From Clostridiaceae bacterium (GTDB taxonomy: Bacteria > Bacillota > Clostridia > Saccharofermentanales > DTU023): a stretch of 64,000 bases of DNA. The stretch spans positions 20,119-84,118 of the forward strand of contig DUOO01000056.1 in NCBI GenBank assembly GCA_012838795.1. Direction: 5' to 3'. The notes beneath the pieces were generated by a model. It made no database searches, was not told the origin of the DNA, and worked only from the letters and a program-made list of their open reading frames with translations. This document shows, piece by piece, positions 8,828 through 18,624 of the stretch (its first letter is position 1; every line of letters begins with the position of its first letter). A program made the position numbers and the translations under genes.

Positions 8828-11758
8828 TTATTTGATTGTTTCTCCACATGTTCTGCAATATTTGTCATTTGCCTTAAGCTTATTGCCGCAATTTTCACAA
8901 AAACAAATTCGTTGTTCGTTGGTTTCTTGATCCGATTGCGATTGTTGAACTGCTTTCGATACATTTTGTTTGCTTGTATCAGGTTTTAACCTTGATTGTT
9001 GAACTGTTCGGGAATTATTATCGTGACCTGCAGTTTGATTTACAGCTGTCTTCTGTCCTTTTACTTTTATCTGTGCTTGTTCCTTTAATTCTTTTTGTTG
9101 TTTTTTAGCCTTTTTAACACGTTTTTCAATTAATATTTTCTTATTATAATCTTTGACTAACTGACGACGATCAGATTTCTTAGGATAAACAAATTTAATC
9201 AAAGAACGTTTTTTGAGTAAAGATAAAACTACAAACAAAAGGGTTATCAGTAATACAACAATAACAGCCAACAGAATATAAATATAAGTATTCGAGATGT
9301 ACTTGATAATTGTTGTCAACAAAACGCCTGACGTTGACATATTCATAACTCCTCCTGTTTCTGAAATACTGATTGTTCCTTTAGCCATTCCGCACTGCCA
9401 ATGGTAATAGCTGCCACTTGATAAATTATCGAATTGAACTATGCCCTCATCTGATACCGGCGCACTGGAAATAATAGTGCCTTGTCCGTCAAGAATACTT
9501 ACTGAATATCCGCTCAATCCTTTGTCCAACATTAAAGTGGTTGCTGCATCTTCTTTAATTTCAAAAGAATCAACTGTTTCAATAATCGCACTTGAAACTT
9601 CAGATGATTCCGTAACTTTTTTAAAGGATCCTCCGGTATCTTCCGCCAAGTTTTTCAAAAAAGCCAAGGCATCCGTATCTTCACCGATTGCAATCGAATA
9701 CACCGACCAAAAAGCTTGATCCGGCAAAACAGTATCAACTGTAGAATGTTCCCGATCAATCGATATTGAATTGGCTTTTAAAACATTTAAGATATCATCA
9801 TAAGTATAGTTGGTATTCGGTTCAGGATCCAGAGCAGGTGCATCACCCATCAGGATAATAAACCTGGAGCTGTTGTCGCGCCAATTCATTTTGCAAGCCG
9901 TCATTAATCCGGAAAAGACTGTTTCCGCATCATCTCCTCCATATCCTAAACCTACATCGTCCAAACTTTTGGAAATTTCTTCAGCATTATTCGTGAACGG
10001 CATTAATATTTTCGAAGGATAATCTGCCGGGTCATACGTCCTTTCGGGGAAATCACGATAAGATACAAATGCAATTCTATAGTTTTCAGATTTATTTTGA
10101 ACTGCTGTAATAATATCCGAAATACTTTCTTTTACATCTGCGATATCATCTTCCATAGAGTTGGTCGTATCAATAACAAAACATAAATCCAAACCGGATT
10201 TCGGACCTGATACTATCGGAATATTGTCTTCACTCTCCACATTAAGTGCAATGTCAGCTGCGGCATCGGCTTGTATTAACGGTTTGCCATGTGTGTCATC
10301 GTATTTATAGTCACCGGCAGCTGAATTAACAATGATATTTTTTAGTTGAGGTCCGGTTAAATCCGGATTAAGTTGCAACAATAATCCTGCTAAGCCGCTG
10401 ACATGCGGCGCAGCCATAGATGTTCCGCTATTGGATACAATTTTACCATCCCAAGATAAACTATAAATCTGCTCGCCCGGAGCTACAACATCGACTCTTT
10501 CTCCAATTTCTGAAAAACTTGAATAAACCGGTGCGGAATTCTGATCAAGGCCGACCGAACCTACCACAATAATTCGTGATCTTACAACTTCATCGGTTAT
10601 TCCGCTAAATGAACTACCCCATTTTGCATCAGATAAAATCGATTCCAGTTTTTGAGAATTGTATTGAGGCGGAACATCTCTTTCATCATAAATCGTATAA
10701 CCGTATTCATTGCTTTCATCTTCAAAGAATTTCATATTTGATGTATTCCCGGCTGCAACGCAAAGCAAAAAATCATTACCGTTCTCTACCAAATTTTTCA
10801 AACCTTTTTCAGCCTGACTTTGTGCAGAATTGATCATATCTATTGCATTTGTTAAACCTTTTTGTGCAGCAAAAATTAATTCATACGGGTAACCGGCGGA
10901 ATAATTAATAACTTTTACTTTTTCTTCTGTTACCATTTTATTAATTAGTTTTAAATGATCAAAAGCTGAGCTGTTAAGCTTGCCGCTAATTAATTTATTA
11001 TTGGTACAAACTCCTGAAATACCCTTTTTATTATTAAATGTTGCCGCCATCGTACCGGCGACATGCATACCGTGGTTGCATGTCGAACCTTTATGATCCG
11101 TTACTGCTTGTTCCAGATGAACCACTTCTTTTAAATCCGCAGGATTACTTTCTAAAGGTGAATCAATTATACCTAAACTGACTTTCGTTTCACCTTCAAT
11201 TTTCGCCCATGCTTGAGGGCAACGAATCAGCTCTACGCTCCAATTTCTGCCTTTAGGCTTTTCCGTCCATTCTTCTTGAATCGTGTCATCCTCATGCCAC
11301 GGATCATTGGGAATCAAGAACTTCGTTTCATACTCAATCACTTCATTGAGATTCACCATGTCAAAAAGATTAGAATTATTCAAAATGGTCAATAATTGAT
11401 CTATTGCCGCATAATCCTCGTAATCTGAAAAAGAAATTCTGTATAGCTGCATCTCTTCCAGATGCTCTATAATTTCACCATTATATTGGGATATAAGATC
11501 TTCAACCTGTTGCTCAGACGTATTTTTTTTAGAGAACAGCAGTATTTCCCCTTTCAAAAATTTACGCCCGCTTACCGGATCTTCTATTATATTTTCTTCT
11601 GACGGGAGCTCCGAACGATAATGCTGATCAGCTTCACTGTTGTAAACAATTGCTTGTGAACTGGCAGGACCATAATCTTTCAACATAAAATGAGCAAGGG
11701 TTATACATAGCAAAAAAATTATCAGTAACATCAAAATTACCATAAGAACTTTTTTCAC
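8828..11758 (-). CDS. Membrane-anchored subtilisin-like protease with vWA domain and C-terminal zinc ribbon
   Basis: Multidomain protein of 976 residues. Residues 1-27 are a signal anchor. Residues about 65-145 resemble an inhibitor-type propeptide (FLKGEILLFSKK). Residues about 190-500 are an S8 peptidase with Asp199 (LGIIDS), His229 (HGMHVAGT), oxyanion Asn338 (AAGN) and Ser447 (GTSMAAPHVSG). Residues about 522-735 form a von Willebrand A domain with a MIDAS-like DTTNS (530-534). A second membrane segment spans about 824-848, followed by a Lys/Gln-rich stretch and a zinc ribbon with CENC (954-957) and CRTC (968-971). The protease and vWA parts are predicted outside, the zinc ribbon inside. 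Start is a GTG with a weak GGGGG site. Function unknown; it does not fit the sugar theme. Confidence 0.88.
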   Translation of the reverse strand: MKKVLMVILMLLIIFLLCITLAHFMLKDYGPASSQAIVYNSEADQHYRSELPSEENIIEDPVSGRKFLKGEILLFSKKNTSEQQVEDLISQYNGEIIEHLEEMQLYRISFSDYEDYAAIDQLLTILNNSNLFDMVNLNEVIEYETKFLIPNDPWHEDDTIQEEWTEKPKGRNWSVELIRCPQAWAKIEGETKVSLGIIDSPLESNPADLKEVVHLEQAVTDHKGSTCNHGMHVAGTMAATFNNKKGISGVCTNNKLISGKLNSSAFDHLKLINKMVTEEKVKVINYSAGYPYELIFAAQKGLTNAIDMINSAQSQAEKGLKNLVENGNDFLLCVAAGNTSNMKFFEDESNEYGYTIYDERDVPPQYNSQKLESILSDAKWGSSFSGITDEVVRSRIIVVGSVGLDQNSAPVYSSFSEIGERVDVVAPGEQIYSLSWDGKIVSNSGTSMAAPHVSGLAGLLLQLNPDLTGPQLKNIIVNSAAGDYKYDDTHGKPLIQADAAADIALNVESEDNIPIVSGPKSGLDLCFVIDTTNSMEDDIADVKESISDIITAVQNKSENYRIAFVSYRDFPERTYDPADYPSKILMPFTNNAEEISKSLDDVGLGYGGDDAETVFSGLMTACKMNWRDNSSRFIILMGDAPALDPEPNTNYTYDDILNVLKANSISIDREHSTVDTVLPDQAFWSVYSIAIGEDTDALAFLKNLAEDTGGSFKKVTESSEVSSAIIETVDSFEIKEDAATTLMLDKGLSGYSVSILDGQGTIISSAPVSDEGIVQFDNLSSGSYYHWQCGMAKGTISISETGGVMNMSTSGVLLTTIIKYISNTYIYILLAVIVVLLITLLFVVLSLLKKRSLIKFVYPKKSDRRQLVKDYNKKILIEKRVKKAKKQQKELKEQAQIKVKGQKTAVNQTAGHDNNSRTVQQSRLKPDTSKQNVSKAVQQSQSDQETNEQRICFCENCGNKLKANDKYCRTCGETIK

Positions 11759-11789
11759 TATAACCCCCGCTCAATACAAGGTCTGTTAA

Positions 11790-11828
11790 GATATTACATT
11801 TTAATCAATTAATGTTTAATGTAATATC
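11790..11828 (-). terminator. Weak hairpin after the dehydrogenase gene
   Basis: An 11-bp perfect stem (GATATTACATT / AATGTAATATC) with a 17-base AT-rich loop lies between the dehydrogenase stop and the protease start. No U-run follows, so terminator strength is doubtful; it could also be an operator for the protease gene. Confidence 0.4.
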
Positions 11829-11844
11829 AGATTATTCGGCATCT

Positions 11845-13113
11845 CTAGATTGCAAAGTTATCTAAAACGTATTTTTCGGCTTCGGCATTCCAAATTTGAT
11901 TGCTTCTTTCCATGATTTCTGCCAGGTCAGCAAATCTCTTATCAGTTTTGCCTTTCTCAGCAAAATCTTCAATCGCGGTTAATTCAATTTTGCAGTGCGG
12001 ATATACCAGTTTTTTACCACCCGGAATAGCCGGCACATTGTTCGTGACATACGCTACATCATCAAGACCTAAAATGTGAGTAACCATCGGTGCAGCATCA
12101 AGTTTTCCTTCAGAAATCAATCTGGTCGCTTCACGCAAATCTTCATTGTTGCCACCCGAATTGCCGACTAAATGATGATTATTATAGTGAATATCATACA
12201 TATTGATCGGTACTGAAAATGAAGTGTCGGTAGGACCGGAGAAGAAATTAATGCATCCGTCATAACGCAACATAGATTGAGCTTGTTGAATTAAAACCGG
12301 AACCGGTGCAAAAACAATCATATCATCATAACCTTCATCATCGGTAAATGCCATCATTCGTGCCACAGCATCATCTCCTGAAGTATTCATATACTTCAAT
12401 TCAAAGCCGAGTTCTTTCGCTGATGCCGGTGTATAAATACTCTCTGCCCGATCAAGTCTTGCCTGATTAATATCCGTAATCAAAACACGTTTAGCTTTTT
12501 TGCCTTCTCTGGCCATTGCAAAAACATAAGCTATTGCCGATAAACCCATCGGACCGACTGAAGCAATCAGTGCTAAATTGCCATCTTCTTTCATTCCCAT
12601 TACATGATCATATGAACCTTTTTCAGTATGATGATAAAGAGAATTGAAACCGCCGATAACCGTACTTACCGGTTCAGTCAAAGAGCCCATGAAGAAAGCT
12701 TCACCGTTATACGGTAATAAGCAGTTCATTTCCATGATTTCAGCAGGCATATTTCCGTATGTAGCATCACCGCCGTATTGAGTATAGGAATATCCGGGAG
12801 CTTCGAGTGAACCGTTTTTATTGTGAGCAGGCTGAACAACAAATTTATCGCCTACACGGTATTGACCTTCCCAATCTTTTCCTACTTCAAGAATTTCACC
12901 ACAAATCTCATGACCTATGATAACCGGATTTTCCGCAATATCTTGCGGCACACGCACATGTTCCGGACCTTGATTCGCTGCTTTATACGTGCTCATACAA
13001 ATACTGTCGGTCACATTTTTAACTCTGATTTCATTATCTTTTAGAGGAGCCAATTCAAACTCTTCCAATCTCAAATCATTTTTTCCATACATACGAACAG
13101 CTAATGTTTTCAT
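11845..13113 (-). CDS. Zinc-type medium-chain dehydrogenase, L-sorbose-1-phosphate-reductase-like
   Basis: NAD(P)-dependent sugar or polyol phosphate oxidoreductase. The N-terminus (KTLAVRMYGKNDLRLEEFEL, then DSICMSTYKAA and IIGHEICGEILEVG) resembles SorE-type reductases, which interconvert L-sorbose 1-phosphate and glucitol 6-phosphate. A Rossmann-type segment LIASVGPMGLSAIAY lies near residue 190. The start chosen is the ATG of MKTLAV, five bases after AGGAGG; an upstream in-phase ATG lacks support. Length 422 fits SorE rather than the 340-residue classical alcohol dehydrogenases. It follows the FGGY kinase gene, so a kinase product may be its substrate. The exact sugar is not known. Confidence 0.82.
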   Translation of the reverse strand: MKTLAVRMYGKNDLRLEEFELAPLKDNEIRVKNVTDSICMSTYKAANQGPEHVRVPQDIAENPVIIGHEICGEILEVGKDWEGQYRVGDKFVVQPAHNKNGSLEAPGYSYTQYGGDATYGNMPAEIMEMNCLLPYNGEAFFMGSLTEPVSTVIGGFNSLYHHTEKGSYDHVMGMKEDGNLALIASVGPMGLSAIAYVFAMAREGKKAKRVLITDINQARLDRAESIYTPASAKELGFELKYMNTSGDDAVARMMAFTDDEGYDDMIVFAPVPVLIQQAQSMLRYDGCINFFSGPTDTSFSVPINMYDIHYNNHHLVGNSGGNNEDLREATRLISEGKLDAAPMVTHILGLDDVAYVTNNVPAIPGGKKLVYPHCKIELTAIEDFAEKGKTDKRFADLAEIMERSNQIWNAEAEKYVLDNFAI

Positions 13114-13205
13114 AAATCCTCCTATAATTACCACCATATTATTATAGTTTCTGCAGTTTTTCAGAATTATCTTAAGAAAAACTTATTGTGTTAAAAACAT
13201 ATTTA

Positions 13206-13264
13206 ATTGTAGCACACAAAGCTTTAATTTAATAGATAACGAATCATGACAGCAGCATTCGTTA
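13206..13264 (-). promoter_or_regulatory. Candidate promoter and inverted repeat of the dehydrogenase gene
   Basis: On the minus strand TGCTACAAT is a good extended -10 (13206-13214). Upstream, TAACGAAT (13237-13244) and ATTCGTTA (13257-13264) form an 8-bp inverted repeat with a 12-base centre, a possible regulator site. The rest of the roughly 300-base gap contains a perfect 22-bp AT-only palindrome (13325-13346) close to the kinase stop. Confidence 0.4.
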
Positions 13265-13412
13265 ATATAAATTTTCTTTGTTTCCTGCTGATGAAGAGAC
13301 CTGAACTGTCCTTTCTATAGCGGTAATTATTTTATATAAAATAATTGTACCAAGTCATCAAGGGTTTTCAGATTTCTCCTTTTATATTCCCTGCAAAGAA
13401 TGGCAAATTTAT

Positions 13413-15017
13413 CTATTTTAATGCGTCGATTGCTGCTCTTTGAATGGATAAGGATGCTTTGTATTTGTCTAAGAATTGATCGAATCCTTGCATATCTTCC
13501 TCATTCGGTTCAATTGTCAAGGATTTTTGTTTGCTGAATACCAGTTCTTCCAGGAATTCTTCCAAAGTCCTCACGGTCTTATCTTTTGATTGACTTTCAA
13601 TTAAATATAATGCTAATAGTGCCATACCCCATGCACCGCCTTCTCCGGCACTTTCCATAACAGAAATCGGCGTTTTAAGAGCATTTGCCATCAAAGTCTG
13701 GCCTACACGTTCAGTCTTAAATAAACCGCCATGGCCCAGCATTTTATCTATATGAACATCTTCTTCTTCGGTCAGAATATCCATACCGATACGCAAAGTA
13801 GCCATTGTTGAGTTCAACATTGCCCGCATGAAATTTGCAAGATTAAAGTTGGCATCAGGTGTTCTGACCACTAAAGGTCTGCCTTCTTCAAATCCCGTGA
13901 TATGTTCGCCTGATACATAATTGTGAGTAACGATACCGCCGCAATCTTTATCGCCTTCCAATGCCGAGAAATATAATTCATCATAAAGTTTTCCCTTAGA
14001 TACATCCAGACCCAGTCTGACGATAAGTTGATCCAATACTCTGACCCAGGCATCAAAATCACTTGTGCAATTGTTGCAATGAACCATTGCTACAGGCGAA
14101 CCGCTTGGTGTAGTTACCATATCAATTTCTTCATGAACTTTTTTTAATGAATGTTCCAGAACTATCATAGCAAAGATTGAAGTACCTGCACTGATGTTGC
14201 CGGTACGTTTTAAAACGCTGTTGGTTGCTACCATACCGGTTCCGGCATCGCCTTCCGGCGGAGCCATCGGGATTCCTGCTTCAAGTTTACCGCTCGGATC
14301 CAGCAATTTTGCTCCGGCTTCCGTTAAATATCCTGCATTTTCACCTGCGCATAATATCTCAGGCAAAATGTCTGATAACTGCCATGAAAAATTTTGATCA
14401 GCAATCAAAGCATCAAATTTTTCAATCATTTTTTGATCATAATCATTTGTAGAATCGGAAATCGGGAACATACCGGAAGCATCACCTATACCCAGTACTT
14501 TTTCACCTGCAAGCTGCCAATGAACATAGCCCGATAAAGTCGTAACATAATCAATATTCTTAACATGGCTTTCTTGATTCAAAATTGCATGATAAAGATG
14601 GGCAATACTCCAACGTTGCGGAATATTAAAATTAAATTCCTGAATTAATATTTTGACAGCGTCTTCCGTCATCGTATTACGCCAAGTTCTGAAAGGAGTT
14701 AACAATTCGTTATTTTTATCAAAAGGCAGATAGCCGTGCATCATGGCTGATATACCGATTGAACCGAAGGTTGTCAATTCGACATCATATTTGTTTTTCA
14801 CATCTTTGGCCAAATTTTGATAACTGTCTCTAATGCCTGTCCAAACATCAGATAATGCATATGTCCAAATTCCGTCAACTAGTTGATTTTCCCATGAATG
14901 ATTACCCTGAGCCAAAATTTGACCGTCGAAATCTACCAGTACCGCTTTAATTCTTGATGAACCGAGCTCTATTCCTAAAGCCGTTCTGCCGGTTTTAATG
15001 TCGTTGATTGTACCCAT
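13413..15017 (-). CDS. FGGY-family carbohydrate kinase
   Basis: Phosphorylates a ketose or polyol after import. The first phosphate loop is ALGIELGSSRIKAVLVDFDG (residues about 13-32). The second domain has TGNISAGTSIFAMIVL and the adenosine-binding GHGGLFKTE near residue 430, followed by ESAGEGGAWGMALLALYL. Length 534 is long for xylulokinase and short for ribulokinase, so substrate class is open. The ATG has GGTGAAG just upstream. It lies between a LacI regulator gene and the sorbose-phosphate-reductase-like gene, and a perfect 19-bp palindrome sits directly upstream of it, suggesting a separately controlled kinase-dehydrogenase unit. Confidence 0.88.
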   Translation of the reverse strand: MGTINDIKTGRTALGIELGSSRIKAVLVDFDGQILAQGNHSWENQLVDGIWTYALSDVWTGIRDSYQNLAKDVKNKYDVELTTFGSIGISAMMHGYLPFDKNNELLTPFRTWRNTMTEDAVKILIQEFNFNIPQRWSIAHLYHAILNQESHVKNIDYVTTLSGYVHWQLAGEKVLGIGDASGMFPISDSTNDYDQKMIEKFDALIADQNFSWQLSDILPEILCAGENAGYLTEAGAKLLDPSGKLEAGIPMAPPEGDAGTGMVATNSVLKRTGNISAGTSIFAMIVLEHSLKKVHEEIDMVTTPSGSPVAMVHCNNCTSDFDAWVRVLDQLIVRLGLDVSKGKLYDELYFSALEGDKDCGGIVTHNYVSGEHITGFEEGRPLVVRTPDANFNLANFMRAMLNSTMATLRIGMDILTEEEDVHIDKMLGHGGLFKTERVGQTLMANALKTPISVMESAGEGGAWGMALLALYLIESQSKDKTVRTLEEFLEELVFSKQKSLTIEPNEEDMQGFDQFLDKYKASLSIQRAAIDALK

Positions 15018-15052
15018 ACTTCACCTTTTTCACCTTTCTATGGTTTGTTTAA

Positions 15053-15071
15053 GATTGATTGACAATCAATC
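15053..15071. promoter_or_regulatory. 19-bp palindrome upstream of the FGGY kinase
   Basis: GATTGATTGACAATCAATC is a perfect inverted repeat with a single central base, 36 bases before the kinase ATG. On the minus strand a TATGAT overlaps its upstream edge. It is a likely operator, with the LacI protein encoded next door as the first candidate (inference). Confidence 0.5.
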
Positions 15072-15101
15072 ATAAAGATTGGATTCCACAATATCCATTC
15101 G

Positions 15102-16094
15102 CTAATATTTATTATAATAAAAATTTATTTCGGTTGAAATTTCACTGCTTTTTACTTTTTTATTATGCATTAAATCAAATAACATCTTATAAGCCGTTCC
15201 TGCTATTAGATTAATTGGCTGATCTGCAACAATAATGCTATATTCGACATTTTTTTCAATAAATTTTCTACCTTCGAAATCTTCAAGTCCGACAATCGAT
15301 TTGATGTTTAATTTGAAATCATCAATTGCCTGTACAATACCATAAATAAAATGATTTGTAGTTAAAAAAAATGAATCATAGATAAATTTGTCCTGCTCGA
15401 TCAAATCTTGAATTTGATTATAAGCATCTTCATTACTGTAAACATCCAATATTTTATTTACACCGCTATCCGAGTTTTTGGAATGGAAAACAGAATTCAA
15501 GCCTTCATATCTTTTGACAATTGTACTGTCATATGCATTTCCGCCCATAAACAAGGGTTTTGTTGCTCCTTGTTCTCTGAGTATTAATCCTAGTTTGTTT
15601 GCTATCTCATAATTACTTAGTGTCAGAGAAGGAATTTTGTCATTTGCAGACTTTCGGTCAAACGTTACAGTTGGCGGTAATTGTGAAATATTATCTAAAG
15701 AAGATTTATAAGATACGGGAGAGATGATTATACCGTCAACCATTCTGCTTCTTAACATCAATAATATCCTCTGTTCTTTTTCCACGTCTTCTTCAGTTAT
15801 ACAAACCATTAAATTGTAATTATCTTCTTTCGATAAACTTTCAATTTTTTTTATCAAATGGGCATAATAAGAATTTCTAATATCAGGTACAACAATTGCA
15901 ATCGTTAAAGTTTTTCCTGTTTTTAACGATGCAGCCACATAATTGGTCACATATCCCAATTCATCAGCAGTCTCAATTACAGATTTAATCGTTTCTTCTT
16001 TATATGAATAAACATCCGTGTGACCATTTAATATATTCGAAACAGTTGTTCTGGAAACACCTATTTTATCAGCAATATCTTTCATTGAAACCAT
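15102..16094 (-). CDS. LacI-family transcriptional regulator
   Basis: DNA-binding repressor with a sugar-sensing domain. The N-terminal HTH is VSMKDIADKIGVSRTTVSNIL, with the family hinge helix region NYVAASLKTGKT near residues 51-62, followed by a periplasmic-binding-like core opening IAIVVPDIRNSYYAHLI. Length 330 is typical. It stands between the transporter unit, which ends with a strong hairpin, and the kinase and dehydrogenase genes. It probably controls either or both; nearby candidate operators are the 19-bp palindrome at 15053 and the 42-bp palindrome at 22144 (inference). Confidence 0.92.
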   Translation of the reverse strand: MVSMKDIADKIGVSRTTVSNILNGHTDVYSYKEETIKSVIETADELGYVTNYVAASLKTGKTLTIAIVVPDIRNSYYAHLIKKIESLSKEDNYNLMVCITEEDVEKEQRILLMLRSRMVDGIIISPVSYKSSLDNISQLPPTVTFDRKSANDKIPSLTLSNYEIANKLGLILREQGATKPLFMGGNAYDSTIVKRYEGLNSVFHSKNSDSGVNKILDVYSNEDAYNQIQDLIEQDKFIYDSFFLTTNHFIYGIVQAIDDFKLNIKSIVGLEDFEGRKFIEKNVEYSIIVADQPINLIAGTAYKMLFDLMHNKKVKSSEISTEINFYYNKY

Positions 16095-16168
16095 TCTGTA
16101 TGAACACCCATCCTTTATAAAATCTTAACATGAATAGCCTGTTAAATACAATTTACCGACTCTTTTAA

Positions 16169-16192
16169 AAGAGGCACAGATCTGTGCCTCTT
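16169..16192 (-). terminator. Rho-independent terminator after the M24 gene
   Basis: A perfect 24-base palindrome AAGAGGCACAGA/TCTGTGCCTCTT, with CTCTTTTAAAAG on the minus strand after the stem. It ends the transporter unit of cluster C; the LacI gene follows. Confidence 0.7.
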
Positions 16193-16248
16193 GATGATTC
16201 TACGATTATTACTATGTTAATTAATATATGGTCTATCTTCAAAATATT

Positions 16249-17427
16249 TTATATTATTTCGATCAAACCATTCTTTGCATTACCAAATACTTCAACACCA
16301 TCTGAATTAATAACAAATCCATCCTCGACTCTGATGCCTATTTTTTTCTCATCATTTCCTAAATATAAACAAGTACAGAAAGTCATATTCTCCCGGAATT
16401 GATACTCTGAATTAGATTCGACCCATGGATGCTCATTTTCCATTAATCCTGTTCCATGTGCAGGTCCGTATAAAATGTGGTCTGCAAATCCTAATTCATT
16501 TAAGGTGTTATAATGCAAATCGCTGATTGCTTTAGCTTCTACACCGGGCTTGATTGCCTCAAGCATTCTTTCTTGAACCGTATAGCCTGCTTCAACTAAT
16601 GCCTTCTGCTCAGGTGTCGCTTTCCCCATAACAATAGGTCTGCCTATTGAAGCTACATATCCTTCATATCTTGCGGCGACCTGTGCCTGTACTAAATCAC
16701 CTGCTTGAATAACCTTATTGCGAACTCTGCTGACTGCCTGATTTGAATCTTCACCGGTCAATATCCAAAAAGGATACCCCTCTGCTTCTGCACCTTCTGC
16801 CAATATTCTTTCCAGTGCTATCCCTTTTACTTCATTTTCCGTCATACCTACCTTAATCTTTTCAATCACTTTATTCATAGCTACACTTGCTATTCTATAA
16901 GCTTCCTTAAGGCACGCTATTTCCATGGGAGATTTCTCTATACGGATTTTCGAAACTACATCATCAGCATTTACAATTTCTTTTGCTCCAAGATCTGACA
17001 TAGCAGTTTCAAAATCTTCATATATTTGGTGTGTTATCAAACCGTATCCTGCTATGCCCACTTTATTTACAGATTCCAGATCAAGATCATTTTTTAAGAT
17101 AGATGCATATGTGTCTAAATCTGCTCCAGGATAATCAGGATTAGAAGATTCTCTAAATGCTAATAATCTTCTTATTATTTGAATTGAAGAAACATGTTTG
17201 GCATAAGTCATACTTTCAGGTCCAATCAACAAAATTGCATCGCCTTGTTGAGGAATTAAAAGCCCGGCAAATTCGAATGAAGGCCAATAATTAGAATAAT
17301 ATCTGACAAATTGAGGTTCAGCTTCATTTGAAAAACATAATAATAAATCCAAATTCTCCTTTTTCATCTCAATTTGAGTCCTGGTGACTCTCTCTTTAAA
17401 CTCTTGTTGTGAAATTCTGGGTTTCAT
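16249..17427 (-). CDS. M24-family (pita-bread fold) protein lacking peptidase metal ligands, creatinase-like
   Basis: The fold is that of Xaa-Pro aminopeptidase and creatinase: an N-terminal creatinase domain (residues 1-160) and a C-terminal pita-bread domain. His324 in GPAHGTGL and Glu368 in GIRVEDGF are kept. The metal-binding Asp residues expected in GDLVxxDxG and GYxxDxTR read as Gln (about 248) and Ser (about 260), and the first Glu of the ExG motif appears as Cys. It is therefore unlikely to be a metal-dependent peptidase. A metal-free hydrolase of the creatinase type is possible. AGGAGG precedes the ATG. It is the last gene of the cluster C transporter unit, so it may act on the imported compound (inference). 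Confidence 0.8.
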   Translation of the reverse strand: MKPRISQQEFKERVTRTQIEMKKENLDLLLCFSNEAEPQFVRYYSNYWPSFEFAGLLIPQQGDAILLIGPESMTYAKHVSSIQIIRRLLAFRESSNPDYPGADLDTYASILKNDLDLESVNKVGIAGYGLITHQIYEDFETAMSDLGAKEIVNADDVVSKIRIEKSPMEIACLKEAYRIASVAMNKVIEKIKVGMTENEVKGIALERILAEGAEAEGYPFWILTGEDSNQAVSRVRNKVIQAGDLVQAQVAARYEGYVASIGRPIVMGKATPEQKALVEAGYTVQERMLEAIKPGVEAKAISDLHYNTLNELGFADHILYGPAHGTGLMENEHPWVESNSEYQFRENMTFCTCLYLGNDEKKIGIRVEDGFVINSDGVEVFGNAKNGLIEII

Positions 17428-17512
17428 TAAATCCTCCTAAATTAAATTTTTAACCATCTTCTATAAAATTATTTCTATTAATACTTAGCTCGCACTACAT
17501 ATATTAATTAAC

Positions 17513-18574
17513 TTAATGTTCTTTTTTCATTTCCATATTTAAAGAAATTCTATCTTTTATTTTTTGTTGATAGATATCAAAAATGACTGCAACAATTACC
17601 ACTATACCAGTTATTACTTTTTGCCAAAACTCTGAAATACCGACCATTACCATTCCATCATTTAACACGGTTATAACAAATAATCCGATAACCGTACCGC
17701 CTACTTTACCGGTACCGCCTGACATCGATGTACCGCCTAAAACAGTCGCGGCAATTGCATAAGTTTCCCACGTTTCTCCGGTTGCAGGATGGGATGCTAC
17801 TAACTGCGAAGCTGCAACCATACCTGTAACGGCCGCCAATGCGCCGGAAAATCCATACACGAAAAATAGAACTTTAGACGTCTTGATACCTGATAATCTT
17901 GCAGCTTCCAGATTTCCGCCTACTGCATAAATATGGCTGCCTAGAACAGTTTTGTTCAAAATAAAAGCTCCGATACAAATCATTAGAATCATTATCCATA
18001 TCTGAACCGGAATATTTAACCATTTTCCTGTGCCTAAAATTTCAAATCCTTTATTGCCATGTTCTTCCGTACCTGCCAAATTTGGAAAAGTAAGTCCGCC
18101 GGAAATTAAATTAGCAAATCCGCGTGCCATATACATCGTTCCCAATGTTGCGATGAAAGGGGGCATCTTTAGAACACCAACTAAAAGTGCGTTAAACATT
18201 CCGAATAAGGCACCGACAATCAAAGTAATCAAGATAACGATTGGAGCTGCAAAATATACCGTACCTCCTAAAGCAGGTACATGAATACCGCGATTTATTA
18301 AAAAACCCGCAATCATTCCGCTTAATCCGGCTATCGATCCAACAGACAGATCAATCCCGCCCGTAATGATCACAAAAGTCATTCCTATACCTATAAAAGA
18401 ATAAAGAGCAACATGTTTCATTACTAAGATTGCATTGTTTAAGGTGAAAAACGTATCACTAATGATACCGAAAACAGCTATTAATATTAACAAAACCAAG
18501 ATTGTTCTCAGTCTGATAATTAAATCAACAATCGAATTCTTTGTAAAAGATAAAGATTTATTTGTATTATTCAA
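17513..18574 (-). CDS. Sugar ABC transporter permease, RbsC-like
   Basis: Inner-membrane subunit of the cluster C importer. The sequence shows about ten hydrophobic segments, TGGIDLSVGSIAGLSG (residues about 69-84), GGNLEAARLSGIKT and ATVLGGTSMSGG, the standard BPD_transp_2 landmarks. The best start is a TTG (18572-18574) supported by AAGGAG six bases upstream. Length 353. It follows its ATPase gene by 50 bases and precedes the M24 gene. Confidence 0.94.
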   Translation of the reverse strand: MNNTNKSLSFTKNSIVDLIIRLRTILVLLILIAVFGIISDTFFTLNNAILVMKHVALYSFIGIGMTFVIITGGIDLSVGSIAGLSGMIAGFLINRGIHVPALGGTVYFAAPIVILITLIVGALFGMFNALLVGVLKMPPFIATLGTMYMARGFANLISGGLTFPNLAGTEEHGNKGFEILGTGKWLNIPVQIWIMILMICIGAFILNKTVLGSHIYAVGGNLEAARLSGIKTSKVLFFVYGFSGALAAVTGMVAASQLVASHPATGETWETYAIAATVLGGTSMSGGTGKVGGTVIGLFVITVLNDGMVMVGISEFWQKVITGIVVIVAVIFDIYQQKIKDRISLNMEMKKEH

Positions 18575-18624
18575 AATGTACTCCTTCTGTATGCTTTCAC
18601 CATATCGAAATTCATTCGCAATAT

